Shown: piece by piece, positions 27,001 to 34,200 of the stretch
How the letters are laid out: each line of letters begins with the position of its first letter
Position numbering within the stretch: the first letter of the stretch is position 1
NCBI GenBank assembly: GCA_910578115.1
Contig: CAJTPO010000002.1
Span: forward strand, 124,001 to 188,000
DNA: 64,000 bases
Reading direction: 5' to 3'
Source of the DNA: an uncultured Lachnospiraceae bacterium
Lineage (GTDB): Bacteria; Bacillota; Clostridia; Lachnospirales; Lachnospiraceae
Made by a program: the position numbers and the translations under genes
The notes under the pieces: model-generated
Seen by the model: the letters and a program-made list of their open reading frames with translations, nothing else
Told to the model about the DNA's origin: nothing
Databases searched by the model: none

Positions 27001-28688
27001 TCAGGACGGGAAACGGGCTGCCAGATCTGTCGGCGATAAAAGACTATAAAGTGAGCGGACTGCTGGAGGGAGAGCATCTTGCCACCGTCCCGTCTTTTCG
27101 GTATGGCATGGAGGAAATCTTCACCGATGTGCCAGGCAGCTGTGAGATCATCCCCTATGGGGCGGATGCAGGCAGTAAAAAGCTTGATTTTGTAAAAGAA
27201 CCCGGACGGTATCAAATTCAATTTAGCGGAAAGGGGAACTTTACGGGTATAAGAGAGATTGCTTTGACGGTAATTGATCCGGAGGCTGACGGATTGACGC
27301 CGGTCAGTAAGCTGACCGTGGCGAAGATCCCGAAACAGACCTATGAGGATGGCAGACCGGATCAGAATGGTACAGGTGTCGAGTGGAAGCCGATTCTTAC
27401 GGTGAAAGACGGAAGGACTGTTTTGAAAGAAGGAATCCACTATGAGGTATGCTACAGCAGAAATAATGCGGCAGGGACAGCATACGCCATTGTTACGGGA
27501 ATTGAGGAGGAAGGCTATAGCGGAACGAAGCGAGTGGCTTTCAAAATTTCGGGGATGCCGATCAAAAAAGCTACGGTAGAAGGGCTGGCAGATAAAACTT
27601 TTATCTATGAGGGAACAGATGTTGAACCGGAACTGCAGCTGACTGTTAAGAGAAAAAATAATGGAACGGAAACTGTAGATATCCTGGAGCAGGACAGAGA
27701 TTATACGATAACATGGCAGAAGAATCAGAATGCCGGCACTGCTGCGGTCATCTTTACGGGTAAAGGCAGATATACCGGAACATTGAAGAAATCCTTTCAG
27801 ATTAGGAGATTTGATATTGCGGCTAATGAGGGTGGGAGGATTGAAGCAGCGTTAGAAGACAGATCTGTCGTGTTTACCAGAGGAGGCGCAAGACCGAAAC
27901 CGACAGTCACGTTCCTGACCGGTGACGGAAGGATACGAACATTAGCAGAAGGAAAGGATTATACAGTATCTTACAAGAACAGCGGCAAGGTAACCGGTGA
28001 GAGTGAAGCCCGGCCGTCTGTCCTTGTTAAAGGCAAGGGAAATTTTGCCGGGACATACAGTGATCAGATTCTCTATGAGATCGTTCCACAGGATATCGGG
28101 GAACTTACACTGACAGCGCAGGACAAGGTTTATCGGAATAAGAAGAATATCTATGCGACGAAAGTCGTTGTAACTGATATAAACGGCAAGCCTCTGCAGG
28201 CGGGAACGGATTATGACAGGACTTTGGCGTACACTTACTCAGAAAAGACCGAGGTGCGTAATGTGAGATCGGGCAATGATGAAACAGTGATCCGATCTGC
28301 CGGAGAGAAAGTGGACGGGAATGATATCATCCCGGCAGGCACTGTTCTCGGTGTGAAGGTGACGGCCAAAGAGAACGGGAATTACAGAGGTGAATTGGAG
28401 GGGCAGTACCGCACCGTACTGGAGACTGTTTCGTCTGCCTCCGTGTCTGTTCAGAAGCAGGTTTATACGGGACAGGAGATTACATTGGATAAAGGTCAGA
28501 TCAGTGTCAAGGTGAAAGGCAAGACAGTGGATGACGGTCAGTGGGAGATCGTGGAGGGCAGCTATGAGAATAATATTGAGAAAGGCAATGCCCGTGTGAC
28601 GATCCGCGGCCTGGACAGATATGGAGGGACCAGGACAGTGAAGTTCGCCATTCGAGCGAAGGGATTTTTGTGGTGGTGGCGAAAATAA
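24009..28688 (+). CDS. Large secreted protein: CAP domain, DUF285-like repeats, MBG-type repeats
   Basis: A 1559-residue exported protein. A basic n-region and hydrophobic stretch give a signal peptide cleaved near residue 32 (AYA). Residues 50-160 are an acidic, threonine- and glutamate-rich linker with 12-residue repeats. A CAP/SCP-like domain lies at about 205-370 (AMLNQVRYIAGL, VGHRRWILNPP). MBG/YDG-like beta modules follow, then a BspA/DUF285-like segment at about 697-843 (DMSYMFSYC, NMSNMFRLC repeats) and further beta modules. The last 460 residues are paralogous to the end of the 31-37 kb protein, finishing AKGFLWWWRK. No LPXTG motif is present. The ATG is fixed by a TAG just upstream, though its ribosome site is weak. 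Likely a surface adhesin or wall-associated protein. Confidence 0.85.
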   Translation: MCPKRRQFRNRLLCLLTAGVIFCAETELKAYAALTVGTTEITQTEECGLETEQDESGAEQSERTEYEDGYAEETEIGEEADRPGDSETEEETGRPGDSETGAETGRPENTEQTGEEESGEENDSNTEGQETDAEDIEEDDLMSETVSDNAIASAGEGRISSTARELEVAYRTQEEIRVFVRQSGAGLDDAITYAEEPGVTVPYSAGRLSEETLQSAVAMLNQVRYIAGLTYDVQLDRSYSEKCQAASIVNYVNRKMDHNPQKPADMEDILYQLGYQGAGSSNLGMSYGNLNEAILEGWMDDGDTSNISKVGHRRWILNPPMGKTGFGFVEGKGSNTSTSQCAMYAFDKSNSSARNVFGIAWPAQNMPLEYFEQRSPWSVSLGESVDASEIQVRMTRKKNGKVWNFPSDPDEGQFYVNNESYGERGCIIFKPNLYGDRYEADEQFEVEILKNGETYMEYTVTFFELQKKLTVSGISMDGKSYDGEAAAYTGVPVLTDSAGREVTDVMLTAFYTGTLADGSIYEKTTAAPMQAGRYTLSFEATGTDAQEYRLDQNTYTFSIWQKVATVTAGSLRINMGDPLPEVSELQYTVEGLPEGEELMVKPSFRYSVEELSTETEGSYEIIPYGADAGNNYRIVYINGKLTIENFIVQSGTVNHISWKIDRNGKLSITGNGDYEEDGEPPWADNLRVVTAEVEVSGMTSMRRMFSGCRYLQTVDLSKTDTSQVTDMSYMFSYCTELQDPGLKGLDTGKVEDMSYMFERVGLEDLEFDLDTANVKNMSNMFRLCSRLKNLKLKINTAGVTNMSGMFQHCYVLTSLDLSCFDMGAVERTDSSMLYASDKLTHIVTPKNCGGSVTLPNSGTWYQDIGVTCTRLPQGLPYSIELYRDRWPEDAKKSVYLSGIMIADKIYDGVPNAYTGEVVMLDASGNAVSDIMLEGVYAGALEDGSIYADAGQAPKEAGNYTLSFEMKGEGANRYVLRNAVYDFCIRQKKVTITAPDRVIRTGNGLPDLSAIKDYKVSGLLEGEHLATVPSFRYGMEEIFTDVPGSCEIIPYGADAGSKKLDFVKEPGRYQIQFSGKGNFTGIREIALTVIDPEADGLTPVSKLTVAKIPKQTYEDGRPDQNGTGVEWKPILTVKDGRTVLKEGIHYEVCYSRNNAAGTAYAIVTGIEEEGYSGTKRVAFKISGMPIKKATVEGLADKTFIYEGTDVEPELQLTVKRKNNGTETVDILEQDRDYTITWQKNQNAGTAAVIFTGKGRYTGTLKKSFQIRRFDIAANEGGRIEAALEDRSVVFTRGGARPKPTVTFLTGDGRIRTLAEGKDYTVSYKNSGKVTGESEARPSVLVKGKGNFAGTYSDQILYEIVPQDIGELTLTAQDKVYRNKKNIYATKVVVTDINGKPLQAGTDYDRTLAYTYSEKTEVRNVRSGNDETVIRSAGEKVDGNDIIPAGTVLGVKVTAKENGNYRGELEGQYRTVLETVSSASVSVQKQVYTGQEITLDKGQISVKVKGKTVDDGQWEIVEGSYENNIEKGNARVTIRGLDRYGGTRTVKFAIRAKGFLWWWRK
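24251..24340 (+). repeat. 36-bp tandem repeat in the acidic linker of the CAP protein
   Basis: CAGGCCGGGTGATTCGG recurs at 24251 and 24287, with a degenerate third copy at 24323; the period is 36 bases, in frame (12 residues, RPGDSET core). Confidence 0.75.
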
Positions 28689-28689
28689 A

Positions 28690-28802
28690 GCAGATATGGA
28701 GGCAGCGTTACGGTAAAATTCGATATCGTGAAGAAGGCGATCTGCCAAAAAGGCGGGCTATGACAGGGATCATTCAATGAGCCTGTGTCGTTACAGAGGA
28801 AT
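28690..28802 (+). repeat. 113-bp direct repeat, copy A (3' untranslated region)
   Basis: Lies directly after the stop of the CAP protein gene and before its terminator. It matches 30440-30552 at about 100 of 113 positions. It can fold (GGCAGAT/ATCTGCC class pairing, TTCG/TGAA hairpin, ACAGG/CCTGT hairpin). A short reading frame through it ends at the same stop in both copies, but the changes do not look clearly coding. Confidence 0.75.
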
Positions 28803-28832
28803 CGGAACGGCATTTGAACCGTGGTTTTGAGA

Positions 28833-28877
28833 CAGTGTGCAGACTGGCTGACAGCCGGTTTTGCGCACTGCTTTTTC
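28833..28877 (+). terminator. Terminator after the CAP protein gene
   Basis: CAGTGTGC pairs with GCGCACTG, with an inner GGCT/AGCC stem, followed by TTTTTCT. Confidence 0.75.
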
Positions 28878-29121
28878 TGTGGGAACATATATGCAGACTA
28901 AATTTCTCAGACCGTGTTTGAGGAATCGGATAAGGAGCGATACATTTAAGATAACTGATAAGATTGCCGTTAAGATAGAGGGTATCCATATGAAATCCCT
29001 TTAAGAGAATTTACAGATCAGTTCCGAAAATCGCGCTGTATCTGCGCTTAGTGATCAGATATTTACCCTCCGCAGGATAGATGAGTCCAGCATAATCTAA
29101 ACCGGGAGGATGTTCCACACA
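28878..29121. other. Non-coding gap
   Basis: No gene, promoter or repeat that I can support between the terminator and the small gene at 29122. The sequence is of mixed composition and looks like decayed DNA. Confidence 0.4.
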
Positions 29122-29319
29122 ATGAATGCCCTCGGAGACTTCTGGTGGTATGGTTTAAAAGCATTTAAAAAAGTGCCAAAAGAACTGCAGCTTATCAGCA
29201 TGATTCTTCTGACACTTAATTTAATCTTAAACAGCGTGTGCATCTATGCGTTCAGAATATCTCTTCAGGAAGCAAAAAATCAATCACGAGGATATCTTAT
29301 CACAATATATAGCGTATAA
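29122..29319 (+). CDS. Small hypothetical protein with one membrane segment
   Basis: A 65-residue frame with a GGGAGGA site 11 bases before the ATG at 29122. It starts MNALGDFWWYGLKAFKKV, has a hydrophobic stretch at about residues 26-48 and a short polar end. I do not recognise it. It could be a genuine small membrane protein of the accessory island or the truncated start of a larger protein, since the frame ends abruptly in AT-rich sequence. Confidence 0.4.
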   Translation: MNALGDFWWYGLKAFKKVPKELQLISMILLTLNLILNSVCIYAFRISLQEAKNQSRGYLITIYSV

Positions 29320-29347
29320 CAAATGGTTAAATGTAATATGGTGCTAT

Positions 29348-29515
29348 TTATTCTTTGATGAACGCCGCTTTTTCTTTTTCGGTTAATTCTATTACTTTTA
29401 TTCCCTTTTCCTTTGCGTATTGCATCAGCCCTTTCAGATCAAGCTTAACCTTCGGGCATTGGCTCAATAGGATCGGATCAGACATTTTTGCGAGGCTTTC
29501 TTTATATCTCCTCAT
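29348..29515 (-). CDS. Small protein overlapping the GNAT-like gene
   Basis: About 55 residues (MRRYKESLAKMSDPILLSQC, then a lysine-rich helical end LTEKEKAAFIKE). Its likely ATG lies inside the end of the upstream gene, overlapping by 14 bases, which suggests translational coupling. A later start at MSDPILL is possible. Unknown family. The tight two-gene arrangement is like that of small accessory modules, including toxin-antitoxin pairs, but nothing in the sequence proves that. Confidence 0.5.
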   Translation of the reverse strand: MRRYKESLAKMSDPILLSQCPKVKLDLKGLMQYAKEKGIKVIELTEKEKAAFIKE

Positions 29516-30047
29516 CTGTCCATTCATAATCATACACCTCCATGATTTCTCTTGCAGCCTGCTCACCGATTGCAAACTGGTATGGGTGCAGGATGGCGAT
29601 TATTTCTCCGCGAAATGTCCTGACATTATGTTCCAGTAATTCCTTATCGGCGGCGAAACCATACATATAACCGTCATATCCAAAACTTATTGATTTTTGG
29701 GCGGCGATTGCAAATAAATGTCCTCCGACACCAAGGTATTTTACGTGGTCGGTAATCTGCTTATTATTGTCAGGACTTGCGCACATCCAACTGATATATA
29801 GCGCCTGCATATCATCATTGCGGGTTACAGCAACTAAACCCTGAATATCAACGGAACCTTCTACTACCAGGGCATAAATTTCATTTTCATCTGCGAGGGA
29901 TTCCCAGTTTGTGTACCATCCATTCTTTTTGTTGTATTTCTTCAGGAATGATTTTCTCTTGATGCGGATTACTTCTGTTTGGATAAGTTCTCCTGTCCGT
30001 GCATCTTTGAGACAGGGAGTAAATGCATCTATTACTACGTTAATCAT
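29502..30047 (-). CDS. GNAT-like acetyltransferase-type protein
   Basis: A 181-residue protein. The middle part has features of the GNAT fold: a beta segment ALVVEGSVDIQGLVAV, then ALYISWMCASPDNN, and a possible acetyl-CoA loop (YLGVGGHLFAIAAQKS) followed by GYDGYMYGFAADKELLEHNV. The canonical Q/RxxGxG/A loop is only loosely matched, so activity is uncertain. It sits in the accessory island between two direct repeats, with a small overlapping partner gene downstream. Weak family call; target unknown. Confidence 0.55.
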   Translation of the reverse strand: MINVVIDAFTPCLKDARTGELIQTEVIRIKRKSFLKKYNKKNGWYTNWESLADENEIYALVVEGSVDIQGLVAVTRNDDMQALYISWMCASPDNNKQITDHVKYLGVGGHLFAIAAQKSISFGYDGYMYGFAADKELLEHNVRTFRGEIIAILHPYQFAIGEQAAREIMEVYDYEWTDEEI

Positions 30048-30191
30048 ATCAGCACCTCTTTACCTATTAATTTTACCACATAAAGCCGACCTTATCTATG
30101 CAAACATGGAAAAATATTTCCACAACGAAGGTCAGCGCACTGAGCGCCATGATGGCAGGCAGTATTGCAGTGTTTTGATCAGGGTGGAGAA

Positions 30192-30326
30192 ATGAACTGG
30201 TATATTCTGGGACAGGAAGCAGAAACGGTGGATTTCTTTTATACAAAAAAGATGCCGGTGAATGTCATGATCTCGAAGATGGGGCGTGCATTGCCGGAGG
30301 ATAGTTCCCTGACCGGGAAAGAATGA
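30192..30326 (+). CDS. Short hypothetical frame, probably a gene fragment
   Basis: A 44-residue frame (MNWYILGQEAETVDFFYTKK and onward, ending SSLTGKE) with GGGTGGAG upstream of the ATG. Not recognised. It is short and ends next to a hairpin-bounded stretch, so it may be a remnant of a longer gene lost when the island changed. Confidence 0.3.
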   Translation: MNWYILGQEAETVDFFYTKKMPVNVMISKMGRALPEDSSLTGKE

Positions 30327-30408
30327 ATAAACACAACTAAAGGGAAACATGAGGCGTGACAGTAAAGTCGAAGGCTGAACCGTTACCATGAGGCTGTTTT
30401 TGTGTTAT
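30327..30408. other. 82-bp stretch closed by inverted repeats
   Basis: ATAAACACAA at 30327-30336 can pair with TTGTGTTAT at 30400-30408. The inside contains two copies of ATGAGGC. It may be a folded RNA or a small element; there is no match to a riboswitch class I know. Confidence 0.3.
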
Positions 30409-30439
30409 AGATAACCTTGACATTTTTACAGCGGAGCGG

Positions 30440-30552
30440 GCAGATATGGAGGCAGCGCTGCGGTAAAGTTCGATATCGCGAAGAAGGCAATCTGCCAAAA
30501 GGGCGAACTGTGACAGGCATCATTCAGTGAGCCTGGGTCATTACAGAGGAAT
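30440..30552 (+). repeat. 113-bp direct repeat, copy B
   Basis: About 88 percent identical to 28690-28802; most differences are transitions. Here it is not next to a surface protein gene or a terminator. Together the copies bracket the accessory island 28803-30439. Confidence 0.75.
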
Positions 30553-30588
30553 TAATAACCCTGCTAATAGTAACGGGTAGAAAATGAC

Positions 30589-30617
30589 TTGCGTGAATTC
30601 TATTCTTGGATTATACT
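30589..30617 (+). promoter_or_regulatory. Promoter upstream of the DUF1858 gene
   Basis: TTGCGT at 30589-30594, 17 bases, TATACT at 30612-30617. It lies about 150 bases before the DUF1858 start. Confidence 0.55.
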
Positions 30618-30769
30618 GTTAGAACATAAAGGTATGTAAGACAGTAAATAAATTAATACATACTGTAAATACTCATTAAATATTAGAAGATTCTGTTGAT
30701 ATACTCCAAAGCACGGAACAGCGCGAAGGGGTACATCGACTGAGAACAAGGAAATGGAGGTAAATGATC

Positions 30770-30961
30770 ATGGCAGATATCACGAAAGACACAACAATAG
30801 GAGAAGCGCTGAGGACTAATCCGAATATCGCACCGGTGCTTATGGAGATTGGCATGCATTGTCTCGGATGCCCTTCCGCGCAGGGAGAGACACTGGCAGA
30901 GGCGGCTATGGTGCATGGCATCGCAGTGGATGACCTGATGGCGAAGATCGCGGCGGTATAG
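30770..30961 (+). CDS. DUF1858 domain protein (redox disulfide type)
   Basis: A 63-residue protein with the DUF1858 pattern: TIGEALRTNPNIAPVLMEIG, then HCLGCPSAQGETLAEAA. The CLGC pair is the family's putative redox disulfide. Such proteins occur alone or next to hybrid cluster protein and other redox enzymes in anaerobes; the exact role is unknown. The ATG at 30770 is nine bases after GGAGG, better placed than the ATG at 30764. A terminator follows. Confidence 0.88.
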   Translation: MADITKDTTIGEALRTNPNIAPVLMEIGMHCLGCPSAQGETLAEAAMVHGIAVDDLMAKIAAV

Positions 30962-31010
30962 TGTAATTGGTTTATTGTTCATAGGATTATTTATGATTGA
31001 AGTTATTTTA

Positions 31011-31045
31011 GAGGGACCGGTTGAAGGTCCCTCTTTTGTATTTTT
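31011..31045 (+). terminator. Terminator after the DUF1858 gene
   Basis: GAGGGACC (31011-31018) pairs perfectly with GGTCCCTC (31026-31033), followed by TTTTGTATTTTT. Confidence 0.88.
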
Positions 31046-31136
31046 ATGATCGTAGGAGATACATAAAGTTTCCTGTCTATTTGTTTATGAAAAGCTGTTA
31101 TGCGCAAAGAAGAGTGGTCAGATATTATTTCAAACA

Positions 31137-31166
31137 TTGACAAAATCATACCGGGGGGGGGACAAT
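31137..31166 (+). promoter_or_regulatory. Candidate phase-variable promoter with G9 tract in the spacer
   Basis: A perfect TTGACA at 31137-31142 and GACAAT at 31161-31166, separated by 18 bases. The nine consecutive G residues at 31153-31161 fill the end of the spacer and the first base of the -10 box. Loss of one G would give a 17-base spacing. The predicted transcript starts near 31173, 36 bases before the preferred ATG of the surface protein. Confidence 0.55.
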
Positions 31167-31208
31167 TTGTGCATGTATCATTACAAACTATTCATGAGGA
31201 GAAGGAAG

Positions 31209-34200
31209 ATGAGAACGACAGGAAGATGGGTAAGGAAAAGAGCATTGAGCATGTTGTTGGCATGTGCAATGCTCTTTTCGAGTGTGGAGCTGACTGCATT
31301 CGCAACTGAGCCTGGAATGGAAACGCTGCAGCCGGGAGATGAGAGCGGCACAACGGGCGAAAACGAAGTGACAGAAGAGGAAGACGGAACCGAGGATTCC
31401 GACACGGAGGAAGATGTGGATGGAACAGGCGGTTCGGAGGAAGACGGAACCGGAGAGCAGACACCGGAGGATGAAATCGATACGGGGAAAGAACCCGGAA
31501 ACCCGGAGCAGGAAGGCGATGCTGCAGACGGAGAAGAGCCGGAGGGAGAGCATCAGGAGAGTAATGATCCTGATAAAGAGGATCCAAGTGAATCAGACCA
31601 GACAGAGGATTCGGATGGAACTGTTGAAGAGGAAGAAGACAGCGACGTAACAGACGGTAACGACGGGAATGAGGAAGACGGTTCGACGGATGATTCCGGA
31701 AAGACGGAAGAAGATGACAGTGTCTCTGAGAATAGTGTTTCAGAGAACAGTGTAGCGGAGAACAGTATTTCAGAGAACAGCATTTCAGAGAATAGTCTTA
31801 TAACGGTCAATGCGAAAAGTTCTTTCGGGCGTGCACTAACCAGTACGGTTCCGATCGAAATGACTGCGGCAGGAAGCGGTAGTGAGATTGATAAAGTTAT
31901 AATAGACGGTATGGGTGCCGAAGTTCATTTATATGGACCTGCGGCAGAAAATTGTATGCTCGTAGTAGGCATATACGATGAAATCAGTGAGCGGCAGATT
32001 GCGACAGCTAATGTAGAGGTTTCAATAGGTGAAACAGTTGTTTCGGTTTCATTCGAAGACACTTTGCCGCAGTATTTTATAGTCAGAGCATTTTTAGTAG
32101 AAAATGATACATACAGGCCACTGTGCGGACGTTATGAATCTAATGATTATACACGTACAATGCAGGAGTTTTATAATAAGACTACAGCAGATTTTGCGGC
32201 GGAGCAGATCATTAATCTGGATGAGAGTGAAGACAATAATTTTGTGGTATTCAGCGATTATGTTAAGGTAATCCGTGCGGGGAGTGATGGGACGACCAAT
32301 AAGGTGGTGGCATGCGACGAGGAAAATCTGGTTTATATGATAGAAAATCCTGATGAGACTGTCACAGGACTTAAAGCCGGTGAGACATTTGCATATTTGT
32401 GTGATGACAATGGGGCAATCATCACAACAATTGTTGAGATTATCATAAATGAACAAAACAATCTGGTTGAGATTCATGGAAGCGGAGAAAATCTCAATGA
32501 TGTGTTTGAGTTTATTAAAATAGGAGCATGTAATCCGCGGAATACAATGATGCGGATGGCAAGGGAAAGCGCCCTTGAGGGGGAACTTAAGGAGGTTCTG
32601 AAGTTCAGTTTCGATGACGAAAAAATAGAGCTGGGAGTCAGAACAACAGATGATGGGGAAGTGGAGACGCAACCAGTAAAGTGGGAGGGGCTTGAGCAAA
32701 CAATTAATAACTTGGAGAATTTGTTTCCAGGAATATTTGGAGACGATTTAAAGGATAGCTTAAAGACACTGAAAAGCATGGGTTTAAGTGCGGATCTTAC
32801 GGTTTCTGCATACACAGATGGATATGTGCATTTTGTGAAGGAGGAGAAGCCCAGAGGTGCGCAGCTGGTGGTCAAATATCAGGCGGATATAGAGATAGAT
32901 TATGGTAACAGTGAAACGGTAGGCGGAAACGGAGACGATGACAAGAACAGCGGCGAGGAAATTTTAAAGACACCAAGTTTAAAAGTAGAATTGCCCTTGA
33001 TTCCGTCGCTTCCTAAAGAGTTTCTTTCTGTAACAGCACAAATCCATTTTGAAATGGATATAGGTGGCTCACTGTACATACTGGCAAATGTTGATGGTTC
33101 GGCAGGCTTAACGGTTGATTTGGAAAAGAGGAGTGTTGAAAAGATTGGCGGTTCACCGAATTGGGAGGTGAAGATTGGAGCTGAACTTGAGTTCGAACCC
33201 AAATTAGTTTTCGGTATAGATGCTTCATTTTTAAAATGGGGAGAAAATGTTCCGGGAAATAGAGCGGCAGGGATAGCTGGAGAAATAGAAGCTGGTGCAA
33301 CGATAACGCTGCGGAAGCCGGATATAGAAGTGTCTAGCAACAAACAGCATGAATGTAGAGAAAAACATAATAATGACGGGGATTCGGGGAAATTTTACTG
33401 CATATCAGGGGAGCTTGTACCACTTTTGGGTATTGAAGCTGAAATAGATTTTGTGGGATTTGAATTTAACATTGCAGAAGATTTCTTTGACGAACTTGAG
33501 GAGAAAATAGGGGAGAATAATAAGATAGACTTTTATTGTAGTTTTGCTTTTGGAGATTTTGGAAAAGGGAAATGCCCACATGAGAAATATAAAGTAACAG
33601 TTAAAGTGAAAAAAAATGAAGTCCCTGTAAGCGGCGCAAGAGTAAACGATGAAAGCGATACGAGCAAGAACGGGTGTGTAGAACGCTGGGAATCACCCGG
33701 TGTCAAACTGTTCTATGCGGTGAAGGATGGAATAATAGGGAATAAAAGGGTCAAAATAATCAAACCGGGTCAGATGATAACAATTTATCTGAGAACAGGT
33801 GAAGCAGGAGTGGTGGAAGGTAGTGCAGTGGAACAGGTATGCGCAGGCGATCAGGCCAGGAGTTGTGCGGTTATCACGCGGGATGGCAGACTATATCGAT
33901 GGGGGGATAATTGTTATGGACAGATAGGAGATGCCACCTTGGAGAATCGATACGAACCGGTCCTTATTCCGCTCCCTGGCAAAGTAGTTATGTTCATGGA
34001 GAACAACGGCAGCAGTGCAGCTGTCGTGCAGAATGGTACTTTGGGCAATGCTTTGTATATGTGGGGAAGAAATGAATATGGACAACTGGGAAATGATACA
34101 AAGAATAATGTTAATGTACCTCCGGATAAACCGTTGATGGATGGTGTGCGGGAGGTCTGCCTTGGAAACAGGCTCACTGCGGTGATCAAAGAAACCGGTG

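Noticed and set aside
28690..28790. Short coding frame in the 113-bp repeats (ending GIIQ)
   Set aside because: Differences between copies include several replacements and no start or ribosome site, so coding is not supported.
30327..30408. Riboswitch before the DUF1858 gene
   Set aside because: The stretch lacks the conserved cores of the classes I know, and a separate promoter lies between it and the gene.
31100..31309. 69-residue frame through the G tract, which a one-base loss of G would join to the giant protein
   Set aside because: No ribosome site before its ATG and the signal peptide would be buried; the promoter-spacer explanation of the tract is better.
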